This document shows positions 14,101 to 24,942 of a stretch of 64,000 nucleotides of DNA, one piece after another (position 1 is the first letter of the stretch; the number at the start of each line of letters is the position of its first letter). Made by a program: the position numbers and the translations under genes. This DNA is from Dicaeum eximium. Taxonomy: Eukaryota; Chordata; Aves; Passeriformes; Dicaeidae. A model generated the notes under the pieces. It was given only the letters and a program-made list of their open reading frames with translations. It was not told the DNA's origin and did no database searches. The DNA is taken from NCBI GenBank assembly GCA_013396995.1, contig VWZP01008548.1, forward strand, positions 1,116,001 through 1,180,000, given 5' to 3'.

Positions 14101-15508
14101 GTAAAATAGCAGTTGAGGTATATCACATGTCTATAGAAGACTGCAAAATAATGTTATTTCCCCACACACCTAAATGTAACTTATTCCTGTGTCAAATATC
14201 AGGCTTTGGCTGATGATTATATCTGTATTCACCTCTCTATCTCCCTTCTGCATACATATATACGAATATATATATACACACACATACATATATATATATA
14301 TGTATATATGTTTATATATACATAGATACATACATGTAAAATTTGTATTGAAGACTGCAATTTTTAACAGAATAATTTTTTTTTTTTTTTGAGGAAAAAA
14401 GCTCCATTACATCTTTCAGTCTTTTTGAGATGTTCTGGGACGCCTCCCTAACATAAGCAATTAACAACCACCATCATCAGTTCTCTCTTTTTGTCTGCAG
14501 TAATATCACTTAAAATTTGTTTAAGAGAGACCTCCCTTGTAAATTTCAATGCCTACATTCTTTTGATGTCAGTTGTTTGCTCTTTCACTGTTTCACTTTC
14601 ATTCTGGCATTTGTGAGTGAAAAGTGATGAGCACTCTCTAGGCAAACATGTTCCTTCCTGCCTTTATTTACTGAGCTTCCCATCAAGAATTAGTTCCCAC
14701 AGGCATGAAACCACTATAATAGCCTAGATATTGCAATGAAACATAACCAATTATACTGTACATATATCGGGCTTATTTAAAATAAAGCAATTATTTTGTA
14801 AAACTACTTATTACAGAGTTTAAGAAATTAAAAATATTTTACTTATTTGTGAATGCTTTGAACTGCCAAGTGACAAATTCTGCTCTCTTCAGCTGTCTAA
14901 TCTATCTGTTGGGCTATTTCAAAGATCACAGGTTACCTGTACCTCTGGACTTCTTTTTGAGGAAAATCTTAGCAGAGTAGGTAAGAAAAAGCAGAGAACA
15001 GAACCAAGTTGTTGTGAAGTCATGTCAGAATACAGTTAAGAAGAATATGATTTGTAAATGCCACCAGGATTTGATCCAGGCATAACACTGAGTTTTGATC
15101 ATCTAAACCCCCTCAATTAAAAACGGTAATGCAAATCAAAATACTGAAAAATCTTCAGAACATGGAAGTGCCCATTCTGGAAATTCACACAAGAAACTGC
15201 AGCTCAAATCAGTACTTCACATGGTACTGAAATTTCTTCTGATTGCCGCTCTGTCTTTAGCGTGATCATCTAAATATCCAGCTTTCCTTTTTAACTAAGA
15301 ATATTTGGCAGCTTTAGTGATTACAAACATCTCACTTTAGAATTGCTGTTAGATTTTGTTTGCTAAAAGGACTATATTTCTCAAAACCATGCAAGTTTTT
15401 TCCCCTCGTCTTTTTAAAAATGAGAAACATGCTTGCTTGTCTGCTTTGGTGCAAGGTTAAAATCTGTGTTCTGTATCACCTTAAAATTTGTATTGTCAAA
15501 TATAGTAT
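11161..15508. other. Non-coding sequence with small simple repeats
   Basis: No gene recognised. The stretch holds a TA run near 12676-12690, a poly-A tract at about 13616-13633 and the TA/CA microsatellite at 14251-14336, listed separately. A short T-run lies at 14379-14390. The 11340-11770 part may contain further decayed LINE sequence, but no block was clear enough to call. Confidence 0.55.
14251..14336. repeat. TA/CA microsatellite, interrupted
   Basis: Alternating TA, CA and TG dinucleotides with interruptions are visible across this span. The tyrosine- and isoleucine-rich open frame running through it is a by-product of the repeat. Confidence 0.9.
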
Positions 15509-16025
15509 TGTTATGTGGTAGTTTGACTTTGGCTAGCTGCCAGATGATTTCCAAACCACTTCCTCACTTTCCCTCCCCAACAGGATGGGAGAAAATGAGA
15601 TGAAAAGCCTTATATGCTGCTATAAATACAAGGAGGTCATTCACCAATTACTATCACAGGCAAACCAAACCTGACTTGAGGGAGATTAATTTAATTTGCT
15701 GCCAATTAAAATAAATTTGGATAGACAAAGACAATTAAAACAAAACCTTTTTTTTAGGTTCACCTTTACTTCTTCATTATTGACTCCTTTAACTACTGTG
15801 CAAAACCTACTCAAGTACATGCTTGCCAGAGGTACCTATACCTTCTGGAAATATCCATCTGCTCTAATACGGGGTCATTCACAGCCCGCAGTGTCGATTT
15901 TTATTATGGTGTAGATTTCTTCACAGGCTGTAGGAGAATGTCTGCTCCAGCATCTGGGGCACCTCCTCTTTTTCCTCCTCCACTGCTTTGAATTAGCTCT
16001 GCTGAAGAGTATCATGTTTCATTCA
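15509..16025 (-). mobile_element. ERVL-type LTR, minus orientation, internally shortened
   Basis: The plus strand reads as the reverse complement of a widespread avian LTR. It opens with a TGTTATGTGGTAGTTTGAC-like edge at 15509 and GGCTAGCTGCCAG. Next come CAGGATGGGAGAAAATGA near 15582, CACCAATTACTATCACAGGC near 15642, and GGGAGATTAATTTAATTTGCTGCCAATTA near 15680. It then jumps to blocks expected much farther into the LTR, such as CAGGCTGTAGGAGAATGTCTGCTCCAGCATCTGG (starting about 15924). The middle of the usual element is therefore shortened. No internal viral genes lie beside it. Confidence 0.7.
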
Positions 16026-18089
16026 GGTAGCATTGGACCATGGAGTGGTACCTACAGTTAAGCATATGTGTAAATTCTTGCAGGAGCAGAGCTTACATTT
16101 CATAGCATTCCAACAAACAAACCCTGTGTGGACCAACTAATAGTGAGCTTTATATTCAGACACAGCTGATATGCCTCCTTAAATAATATGATATTTCAGT
16201 GTAAGAGAAAAATATAATAAAATTTTAAATCTTCCCTGCTTTAAACTCATGACTGCTTAGTGTTTACTTTGTTGGCAGAAATTGTTTAATCTGTGTAGAA
16301 AGTCTAGTAAGTAGACTTCCATGTGGTATAGTGATGTTACATCTTAGCTAGCTACTTGTATCATCTAATGTTAGCAGGGCAAACTTTAAGAAATTACTTG
16401 ACTTTTTTTAAATTAATGGACCATCACACCTTCAGTTGTTTAGACTCTTGGACTAGAATCTATTATTCTAAATTTGTTTCATATTTTTGTGTAACATGTC
16501 ATGTGTGTAAAGAAATGCATAGTGGAATATGGATCATTATAAACTTCATCTGAAGAATTACAGTCCAAACTTCTTTGAATTGATAGAAATAAATTTCAGG
16601 TTATTGAAATACACACCTTCACCTGACACATTTTTTGAAAGAAGTTATGTTTTGCTTTTTTTTTACTTTTTAATATGGAGTGTCAGTTATTTCAAGTGCA
16701 TGACAAAAGAAGCTCCTTTTGGAGTCCAGTGTCTTTGGTTTAATTACCCTGCTGAGACTGATGTGATGGATGTTTATATAAAAAACCAGCTATTTGGTCA
16801 CTCAGGCTATGACTATATTACTAAGTATAATAGTTAGTGACCATTTTTTAAGCCTTGATGTTGAGTAACACGCTGTACTTTTTACACCAGTTTAAGTTTT
16901 TTTCTTCCATAGAACAAGGCTATCTGTTGGAAATTACCCAAAGCCATTATTATATTCTTATTCACATGCAGAAAGAATGGTGAGTCATTTGGCAAGGGCC
17001 AAAACTGTACCAGGATATATTATGTACATATGTGATACATTCTGTAGTGCCAAAAGAAAGCCATAAGCCTGAGAAACTGTCACTTCATTCAAATTGTATA
17101 ACATTTGTTACAATTATTAAATAGATCCTGAAGACATGGATCTGATTTTTAAGCAAGTCAATTTAGACAATAAAACTAGACATAGCTGGTAACAGAGGGT
17201 TATGTTCTAAAACATCAGGGTAATTTAATTTGATAATTACAAACAAACCTGCAATTATTATTCTATATTTTTCCTTTTCTTCTGTCAAGAAGTGCAGAGT
17301 TAGCTGGAACACATACATACGATGCCTCACAGTTTATTAATGTAGTACTAAATTCTATGGACTTTGCAAATGATTGGCACATTATTACCTTGCTTCTAGT
17401 AGGCTGATTTTATAGAGGTTTCTATCAGGTTAATCAGGATAATAAGTCTTTTTAAAAGCCATTTCTGCTTCTATAAGCATTAGCAGTTTCCCGTTTCTCC
17501 CACTCAACAAAAATGAAAACACATCAGTGTGTTTTATTGGTCACAGGCCATCATGTATCTTTAAATAAGGCTTTGCTAGGGACTAGTAGTGTACAAATCT
17601 TGTGGCATGGTGAAACCTTCACACTCCTTTATTTACTGCAGTTTTCCAGGAAGGGATCTATAATTTTAGTGTAAAGTTGCTCTTAGCTTCAGTCCCACAT
17701 TGCTTCTTGTCTTGTGTCAGCTCTCCTGCAAGTTTAGGCCTCTGATATAATGTGGGACTAAAATCAGCAGTATTATGTTAGTGATGAGCACCAGAGTAGC
17801 AAGGCAGCACTGAAAGTGAGGGAAAGGTGGGATGAGACAGGAGGACTCCCCTGCTGCCTGATTGTCCTATGAAGCTCAACAATCTCAGTCACTGAAAACA
17901 TTGTAAATGCAAAACTACTATCAAGTGCAAAAACAATTGAAATCAATTCCGAAAAAATGGCTTTGTGAGAAAAACGAAAATCAAATGAGTGCAACTACAA
18001 CCTGCATGGTCAAAATTATTAATTGCCTTTTCCTGTAAAATAGAGAATAAAGAGAATATACCCTATCTTGAGCATACTATTAGGAGAGA
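16026..18089. other. Non-coding sequence, no feature recognised
   Basis: AT-rich sequence with no convincing gene, RNA gene or repeat. A 102-codon frame at 16529-16837 is hydrophobic and aromatic-rich with no recognisable domain. The segment 17680-17860 is somewhat richer in GC but unassigned. Confidence 0.6.
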
Positions 18090-18123
18090 TGTTCCTCCAT
18101 TCTCTCTTCCCACTTCCTCTTTC

Positions 18124-18163
18124 CCCCTTCCCTTCCCTTCCCTTCCCTTCCCTTCCCTTCCCT
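18124..18163. repeat. CCCTT pentanucleotide repeat running into a gap
   Basis: A near-perfect CCCTT tandem array ends exactly where the 200-base gap begins, so its true length is unknown. It probably caused the assembly break. Confidence 0.95.
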
Positions 18164-18363
18164 NNNNNNNNNNNNNNNNNNNNNNNNNNNNNNNNNNNNN
18201 NNNNNNNNNNNNNNNNNNNNNNNNNNNNNNNNNNNNNNNNNNNNNNNNNNNNNNNNNNNNNNNNNNNNNNNNNNNNNNNNNNNNNNNNNNNNNNNNNNNN
18301 NNNNNNNNNNNNNNNNNNNNNNNNNNNNNNNNNNNNNNNNNNNNNNNNNNNNNNNNNNNNNNN
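18164..18363. other. Assembly gap of 200 N
   Basis: A run of exactly 200 N lies between a CCCTT array and the CpG-rich LTR-like block. The round size suggests a placeholder length. Open frames shown across it by translation are not real. Confidence 0.98.
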
Positions 18364-18834
18364 TTCTGGAATCTTCCCTGTCAGTTATGTTATCCCTATT
18401 CCCTCATTAGCTGCTGTACCTTGGTCCACTCCCACCCTCGACCCTATTGGTTTGTGTTTGTAATCAATTCCTCCCCCACCCTCACCCGATTGGTTTCTGT
18501 ATTCCTCCACCCCTGGATTCCACCCCCCCTTAAAACCTCGTGCTCCCTGAGCAAGCCTCGTGGCTTCGTGGACCCCTGGACCTGAATAAACATCCTCTGT
18601 CCTACACCCGAAGCTGCCCGTCTCTCTCCCTTCGAATTACTCCGTCTCCTCGACGCTGCACTTATTGCCGCTGTCCTGCGCTCTCTGCGAGGGAGCGCGG
18701 GCTGCACCGACTCCCCCGAAACCCCGATCGGGCGGGACGGGGAGCGGCAACACCTGGTGCGCTGCCCCGGAGAGCTAGCCGGAGCCCGAGTGGACACCGG
18801 GGCGGCACGTCATCTCGGGAGAAGCCGTATTATT
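18364..18834 (+). mobile_element. CpG-rich LTR of retroviral type, 5' part lost in gap
   Basis: This is the only strongly GC- and CpG-rich block in the window and has the signal order of a retroviral LTR in plus orientation. Two inverted CCAAT boxes (ATTGG at 18446-18450 and 18489-18493) are followed by a TTAAAA TATA-like box at 18530-18535. A polyadenylation signal AATAAA lies at 18585-18590, and about 240 bp of GC-rich U5-like sequence follow. TATA and polyadenylation signal are only about 55 bp apart, which implies a short R region. The high CpG content suggests a fairly young insertion that has not yet lost CpGs through methylation decay. The start lies in the gap or CCCTT repeat. The end near 18834 is judged from the sharp drop in GC. 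Part of the 3' side could be leader rather than LTR. Confidence 0.55.
18440..18590 (+). promoter_or_regulatory. LTR promoter and polyadenylation signals
   Basis: Two ATTGG boxes about 43 bp apart, a TTAAAA box roughly 37 bp after the second, and an AATAAA 55 bp after that are arranged as in a compact retroviral U3/R. Activity cannot be judged from sequence alone. Confidence 0.4.
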
Positions 18835-18977
18835 CATAATTGTTCTATGAGAAAGTTGTCTGAATAATTTTGGTTTCTTCCCAATATTTTGTATACTAGC
18901 CAGAGAAAAACAAAACCAAACAAAACAACACCAAACAAACATCAAAACACAAACCCCCGAAACTTGAAACAAATAAT

Positions 18978-19238
18978 CTAAGACAACTTTCCGTCAAAAC
19001 TGAAACATCTATTGACATCACCTATTTTGTCTGTTTCCTCCATAATTTGAATACATATATCATTTTTGTCTTCTTGTCCATGAGCACTCATAGATAACTG
19101 CCCCAAGGCATATTCATTTAAGGAGGAGCTTTCCAAAATGACAGCAAATCCTTTCTGATTAATCTCAAGGGACTCCAATTCAGTATACAAGATTTTTTTC
19201 CTTTCAAATAGTGACTTAGATGAGCATTCCACCCTCAT
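18978..19238 (-). CDS. Unrecognised 86-codon open frame, possible exon or gene remnant
   Basis: The frame starts with ATG and ends with a TAG stop on the minus strand. Its composition is more protein-like than most frames here: acidic, mixed, with few cysteines and no low-complexity run. Segments such as ELESLEINQKGFAVILESS and QEDKNDICIQIMEETDK look like ordinary soluble protein, partly helical. I do not recognise a family, domain, signal peptide or membrane segment. No convincing acceptor with a pyrimidine tract precedes the ATG, and an in-frame TAG lies directly before it. Downstream (lower coordinates) are a CAAA-rich tract and then the CpG-rich LTR. It could be a decayed exon, part of an old mobile element, or chance. 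Confidence 0.2.
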   Translation of the reverse strand: MRVECSSKSLFERKKILYTELESLEINQKGFAVILESSSLNEYALGQLSMSAHGQEDKNDICIQIMEETDKIGDVNRCFSFDGKLS

Positions 19239-22200
19239 CTAGATGCAACTGTCTCAAAAATTACTGGTGTCATAAATGACCTAAATAAACTAGACCAGAA
19301 GGCCACATTTTCTCATGATTTTTCAAACTTGTACTCTTCCTTTTTTCTTTATTTTTAAACTTATTAAAAGAGTGTAAGATTTGAAAGTAATAAACCTTCC
19401 AGTTTTCCATTCTTTTCCTTTCTATGTTATGCTTCTCTGAAATGTAGTTTCTGACTCTTTAGGACTTTTCTCTAGTGCCAGCAGTTGATATGTCTGAAGA
19501 CTTTTGTATCTCCAAGAGTATTTACCAAAACAATGATTTGCACTTTCTGGGGAAGATCTAACAAAAAATTACATTTTATTCTTTCATGTAGCATAGGATC
19601 ATAGTGCCTCAAAAGCAGCACTGGAAGGCAGAATCTTACTCTTGGGTGCTTGGGTGCATTTCAGGGAAATGTTTTTCCTCAAATTTAAAAAGTAATCTGA
19701 CAAATCATTTCTCACCACACTCAGCAAGACAATGTTCAAATATCCAAAACATTTTGTCTAGTCTCATGGAAGCTTTGTTTGCCTGATATCCAAGGAAGAG
19801 TGGAGAAAGATGGACAATAAGCTTACTTAAGACAAAGAAAAAATCATAATAATCTCTTAATTAAGCCATTGAAGAAAAGTACCCCTATTTGTACAAAATG
19901 TCAATTGTCACTGGTAGGGTACATATGAAAAACAGAAGTGACTGCAAACTCATTGCATGGATTTGACACGGTAGGAGAACCTTGAGCAAACCTGGTGCCA
20001 TACCTGGATACATTTGTTTTCCCTCCCTCTACATTTGCAACTAGAAGAGATTCCAAGAATTTGTCACTTACTGAGACTTCAAGATAAGCAAATATGGGAA
20101 ATGCTGGGAGATTTCACTGTGTTGTATAATTGTCTTCGAACTTCACAGCATTTTGATTCTGTGGGTTTTTAGGATTATGTAATTTCAAATGTTTGCTAAG
20201 ACGAATTTGAAATGACCAGAGTTATTAAATATTTGGATGATTGAATTAATTTGTCCTGTTCTTTTATTTTTCCTTGCTATTTTCATATCTGTTTTCACCA
20301 AGCTGTTTTCTTTTTTATATATATTTTTGTAATACAGTGAGTAAAAGAGGAATTTTTTGTTTTATCAGACCTGCACTAGACCAAAATAATGTATTTAGTT
20401 TTCACAATACCTCCCCTTACTTTGCTGTCAATCTGAACAGAAGATTTGTAGCAATACAAATGATTTTTAGGGCTGTGTTAGTAAAAGTCAGCAGTCAAAC
20501 AGCTATTATAATTTAAACATACTATGTAGACCTAGAGAGTTCATTTTACAAGAAAGATTAGCTGCATTGGAGAATATTTTGAGTGAAGGTCTCTTTGCCA
20601 TTATGTTGATGTTTCTGAGAAAATTGGTGGTAATAGTGCCTAATAAGACAGCATACTGCAGTAAAATTTCAGTCAAAAAAGTCAAGACTAGAAAAAGACA
20701 GGGTCATGGTAATGTCATTTTTCTGTTGCATGACTATGTTCCATCTTTATCATCTTAGAATCTTGTTATTTTTGAGTCTCTTTTTTACTGAAAATAAAGC
20801 AAATCTTTGCTGCATTTCAGTAGCAATGAGTAGACAGCAGCAATTTGCTGAGGTTTTTCTTAGTTGATATCAAAAATCTTGATACATGTTTATATATTAA
20901 TCATACCAAATTATGTTTAGTTCTTTATTTAGTTCATATATTATGGCATTTTAGCTAACATTTAGTGCAAAATGTTTTTCAGGAAATTAATTAAATGCAT
21001 ATTTTATTAAATCTTCTCACATTAGTGTTACTTAGTCATCAGGTGGTGCAGAAAGTATTAATGTAAATTTCAATCAAGCAAATCACACTTCACACTGAAA
21101 TCATACTATAAATTGTTACTAAAAACCATCTTAGAAATATGACTTGTTGAAATGTAAAGACAAAAAACTGCACTTCTGCCTTGCTGAGAAGGGAATTGAA
21201 ATCAGAATCTCTGGGCTTAGTTGAGCAAACTTAAGAGGATATTGTTTCTGCTTTTCCTGTAAGAGACACAGGAAAGTAAGCTCACTGGAAACTGGAAAGG
21301 AAGTTATATAGATAATTGATTGGTAATTGATAGAAATTATTCAATTTTTTTTTAACAACAGAACATCCAAAGCTTTTGATAATTTTGATTAATTTTTTTA
21401 TACACATATGAAGGCTTTATTTTAGTCCAAAGTGACTTTAAAAGAATTTTAAAATATTGATTTTGTTTTTGTTGTTGGCTCTCTCTTACAATAACATGTC
21501 TGTACAAAGATACTGTATGGAAATATACTTGCTTTGGTAAAAATGTTTTAATAGTCCTTAATATAATGTCCGGAATTGTGGTTTCATCTGTTTTATTAAT
21601 ATGTGTATACAGTGATGGCATGAAATAAATCTGTATTTTTTCAGGGTTCATTATTTTTGAAAATAGGATAGAAGTAGTACATTTTCTGCATTCTAGAAAG
21701 AACACAGCGACATTTTGTAATTCTGCTATCATTAATCATGGCACATTGAATTAATCACATCTGACTCTCTGGGTTATTGATGGCAAACATCTGCATTATA
21801 AAATAAGTGGATGAGGAAAAGGATTACTTGGAGAATTATGCTTTATACTCCAATTCCAGTTCCTTTGGGAGCTGGGAAGACTTATTTTCCTTGTTTTTTG
21901 AACAAAACAAAATTCTATTTTCTTTAAATTTTGCAAGGATTAGACTTCCATGCAACTTCTCTTAACCTTCTGAATCAAGTTGTTGATGAACAAAGGTTGT
22001 TAATGTGGTCCAGGCTAAATGGGTTCATTTTTTTATGAAGAGAATGAATTACACCTTCCCAATTTGTTCTGTATCCCATCAAACAGACCTAAATGGTTCC
22101 ATTCCAGAACTGAATACTCTAAAAGCCAATTCAGCATGATCTAAATATAAAATAAGTAATAAATAATGATAATAAAACAACTCAGCATTTATTATACAAC

Positions 22201-23394
22201 TAAACTTAAGCAAAAATCCTGAAGTCAGAACAGAACTGCACTGAGGAAAGTCTTTATTATGCAAAGCAGCATAAGACATCTGCAGACCTTTTCTTTCCCT
22301 GTGGGTTTCTAAAGTGCAGGTTCATGCGTTCTTCAGTGGCAAAGCTGGTTAAAAAAAATCACTTTTCTAACACCACTTGCTAATTCCTGCCTCTCTGTTA
22401 GAATTCATCACTTCTTCAAATGTACCAATACAACTATTTGTAATGCTGTGCTGTAAAGCGAATCATTGACGTGAATAACAAACCTTGGAGACTCTTTCAT
22501 TAATACAGCTCACTTCAGGGATCTATTCTACATTATGGCCTTACAAATGTTTTCAACAGCACAAAAGGTGAACGAGAACAAGCAGTAGGGGGTCAAGGTG
22601 TATGTATTTGTGTTGAGAGTGAGGACCTCTTAAATTAGCTTCACTTCCAAGGAAAATATATGTAGAACTATGCTCTTAGTCTTCCACCCGCTCTCTTCTT
22701 TATATACAACTCCTATTCACATTATTTTTTTGTTCCTCCTTCCAGGGGGTATTCACTACTTAAAGCAAATGTCTGGTAGTTGAAAATTCAATTCTCTTCA
22801 ACAAAGTGTAATTTCTCAGGTTAGGAGGGCGCCACTGAATTCCCAATAGCACTGCATACACTACCAAAAATATCTACAACTCCCATCACAAGGTAAGATT
22901 TTTAACACATTCTTTGCTTTATTTCAGATATAGAGAGAAAGTAAAAAGAAGTCAGGCATACTAATGACATATGTATTCACACATTGCCCATGCAGTCAGT
23001 CCTCCTTGTCTCGTGATTAACAAATTCCTCTTTTACTTCAATTGAAACAGATGCTGAAAAGCTGTAGATAGACTTAAACAGTACATTGAAACAATACATT
23101 ATGAGCACTACCCATAATCTCTCCAATTTCATACTAGATCTTACATTTTTGTGACACAATATCTGCCTTTTTCACAAAATTTAAAGAAGAATGTCAACTG
23201 GTGCAAGTATAAAAAAACCCTACAACCTGGGCAAGCACTGCATACAAAAAGTCCTGAGTAAAGACTGCAGCTTCAGTAGAAAAATCTGACTTGTTTTTTG
23301 GGGGTTTATTTTCAGATATTTTCTGCTCAGAATGAGACAAATGTTTCACTTACTAAGTAACGTAAAACTATGCAAGTTATCTTATATACTCTGT
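19239..23394. other. Non-coding sequence, no firm feature
   Basis: No gene or recognisable repeat is visible over about 4 kb of AT-rich DNA. A 126-codon minus-strand frame (21352-21732) has no recognisable domain. An in-frame polyadenylation-like AATAAA and T-rich stretches occur at the background level expected. Confidence 0.55.
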
Positions 23395-23463
23395 CCAACC
23401 TTCCACTTTAGCCCATTGGACAGGACCATGTCCAGATGACTTTTGAATATTTCCAGCAGAGTA
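23395..23463 (-). mobile_element. CR1 LINE fragment, C-terminal ORF2/3' region
   Basis: The plus strand carries the reverse complement of the CR1 segment around the end of ORF2, recognised by GCCCATTGGACAGGACCATG and a following CTTTTGAATATTTCCAG block. It is cut off sharply at 23463/23464, where an LTR begins. It is probably part of the same CR1 insertion as the reverse-transcriptase remnant at 23951-24942, although several hundred bases expected between the two are missing. Confidence 0.6.
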
Positions 23464-23830
23464 TGCTGGTTTTGGCAGGGGTAGGGCTAATTTTCTTCAA
23501 AATGGCTGGTATGGAGCTGTGTTTTGGATTTGTGCTGAACACAGGGTTGATATAGAGGTGTTTTTGTTACTGCCAAGCAGGGCTTACACAGAGCCAAGGC
23601 CTCTTCTGCTTTTCAGACTGCCAAGGAAATTGGGGGTGCATGAGAGATTGGGAGGAGACAGAGCTGGAACAGGTGACATAGGAGATGAAGCATATAAGGG
23701 GCTGCATTGAAGGGCAGAGGAGATGTTATGAGCCCTCTGAAGGGGCAGATGCTTGTAGCCTTCCTCAGTGCTGCTTGTGGCTCCACTGGTCCCATGCTGT
23801 AAGTGCTGGTCATCTACCATACACCCAGGG
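23464..23830 (+). mobile_element. ERVL-type LTR inserted next to CR1 sequence
   Basis: A clear LTR start, TGCTGGTTTTGGCAGGGGTA, lies at 23464. It is followed by TAATTTTCTTCAAAATGGCT, GCTGTGTTTTGGATTTGTGC and GCTTACACAGAGCCAAGGCC, then GGGGGTGCATGAGAGATTGGGAGG and GAGCTGGAACAGGTGAC. These are the expected blocks of a common avian ERVL-type LTR in plus orientation. A CATATAAGGGG TATA-like element lies at 23691-23701. The second half diverges and the 3' end is not distinct; 23830 is a rough limit. No matching target-site duplication was found. Confidence 0.65.
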
Positions 23831-23950
23831 TAAGATTTTTAGGTTCTCTGCATGCAGCCCTTTTTATCTTTTCTCTGACCTGATCTGTGCATCGTTACAA
23901 GTGAGATCCATACCATATTGAACACCTGGTATCCAGTCAGCAGTGATTAC

Positions 23951-24094
23951 AGCTTGTGGTAAGAGGATCCCTTTTCTTCAGGGCTGCTCTGAATCCATTC
24001 TTTGCCTGGCATGGGCTTGCATGTGGGATTGCCCCAACCCAGGTGCAATACTTTGCACCTGACCTTGTGAAACTTCATGAACTGTGAACATGCC
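23951..24094 (-). mobile_element. CR1 LINE ORF2 remnant, part distal to nested LTR
   Basis: On the minus strand this continues the CR1 reverse-transcriptase reading of 24482-24942 after the nested LTR. The translated trace MKFHKVRCKVLHLGWGNP agrees with the CR1 ORF2 segment that follows the palm region, and a block near GGGCTGCTCTGAATCCATTC marks the next part. Together with the other half it forms a single broken CR1 copy. Confidence 0.7.
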
Positions 24095-24481
24095 TGTTGT
24101 TATAATATTTTATAACTTTCTTGGGTGCAAACTTGCTGAATTTTTCCTTCCATGGGAAAGCTCATTTCTAAGCACAGAATTTGATAAACATATCTCTGGG
24201 CTGTCTCTGTTTCAAGGACAGGTGGTGTTTGGCTGCCCTGTCTCCCACATGGGGGATGGGAGCCTTCTTCCTTTTCTTGACCAATGAGATGAACAGTTTT
24301 TATCTTGGAATTCTAAGCATTCTAGCAGTTTTGTAGAGAACATGAAGACGAAAGCATTTTAGCTCTGTACAGGGCATATATAGCCCAAATTCCTTCTGAT
24401 CAATGGAGTAATTTTAATAAATCTTTTAAGCCTTCTGATATTGGAGTCAAAGAGTCCTGATTCACCATCGGGCACAGCAAT
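24095..24481 (-). mobile_element. Nested LTR (about 385 bp) inserted in CR1
   Basis: This segment interrupts CR1 ORF2 and is bounded on both sides by ACATGCC (24088-24094 and 24482-24488), as expected of a target-site duplication. The right side carries two extra bases (AT). Read on the minus strand it begins near TGCTGTGCCCGATGG, passes GACTCCAATATCAGAAGGCTT and a CTCATTGGTCAAG block, then CCCATGTGGGAGACAGGGCA, and ends in TATTATAACAACA. No viral coding sequence is present, so it is a solo LTR. The same family occurs at 48375-48784 in the opposite orientation. Confidence 0.65.
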
Positions 24482-24942
24482 ACATGCCCACTTCTCAAGA
24501 CTCTCAGAATCCCTCTGGATCACATCCTTTCCCTGCAGTGCGTCCGACCACACAAGTTGGTATCATCCCCAAACTTGCTGAGGGTACATTTAGTCTCAGT
24601 GTCCATGTTACTGGAAAAGATGTTAAACAGCACCAGTCCTGATACTGGCTCCTGAAGAGCCCCACTTGTCACTGGTCTCCACTTGGACACTGAGCCATTC
24701 ACCACAACTATTTCAGTGCAACCATCCAGAAAATTCCTCATCCATTGAATGGTCTGTCCAAAAAATCCATGTATCTATTTTTCAGTTTAGACATAAGGGT
24801 GCTATGTGACTCAGTATCAAAGATTTTGCACAAATCTGGCTGGAAGACACCAGACACTTTTCTGTTACCAAAAAAATGCTGTAACCCCATCACTGAAGGC
24901 CACCAAGTTTGTCAGACACCATTTGCCATCGTTAAGCCTTGA
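24482..24942 (-). pseudogene. CR1 ORF2 reverse-transcriptase remnant
   Basis: On the minus strand this encodes a decayed part of CR1 ORF2. Recognisable pieces are VSKWRPVTSGALQE, LVLFNIFSSNMD, CTLSKFGDDTNLCG and, in another frame, RDSESLEKWA. The catalytic box normally has the form F-A-D-D; here it reads F-G-D-D, so the two aspartates remain but the preceding residue differs. A frameshift separates the palm box from the downstream segment, a glycine-rich stretch before the box is altered, and the frame is closed by the nested LTR. The protein cannot be functional. The element is 5'-truncated near 24942. CR1 reverse transcriptase copies its own RNA at the target site. Confidence 0.85.

Noticed and set aside
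17989..18585. 198-codon frame across the 200-N gap
   Set aside because: The frame is kept open only by unknown bases, and the rest is LTR and CCCTT repeat.
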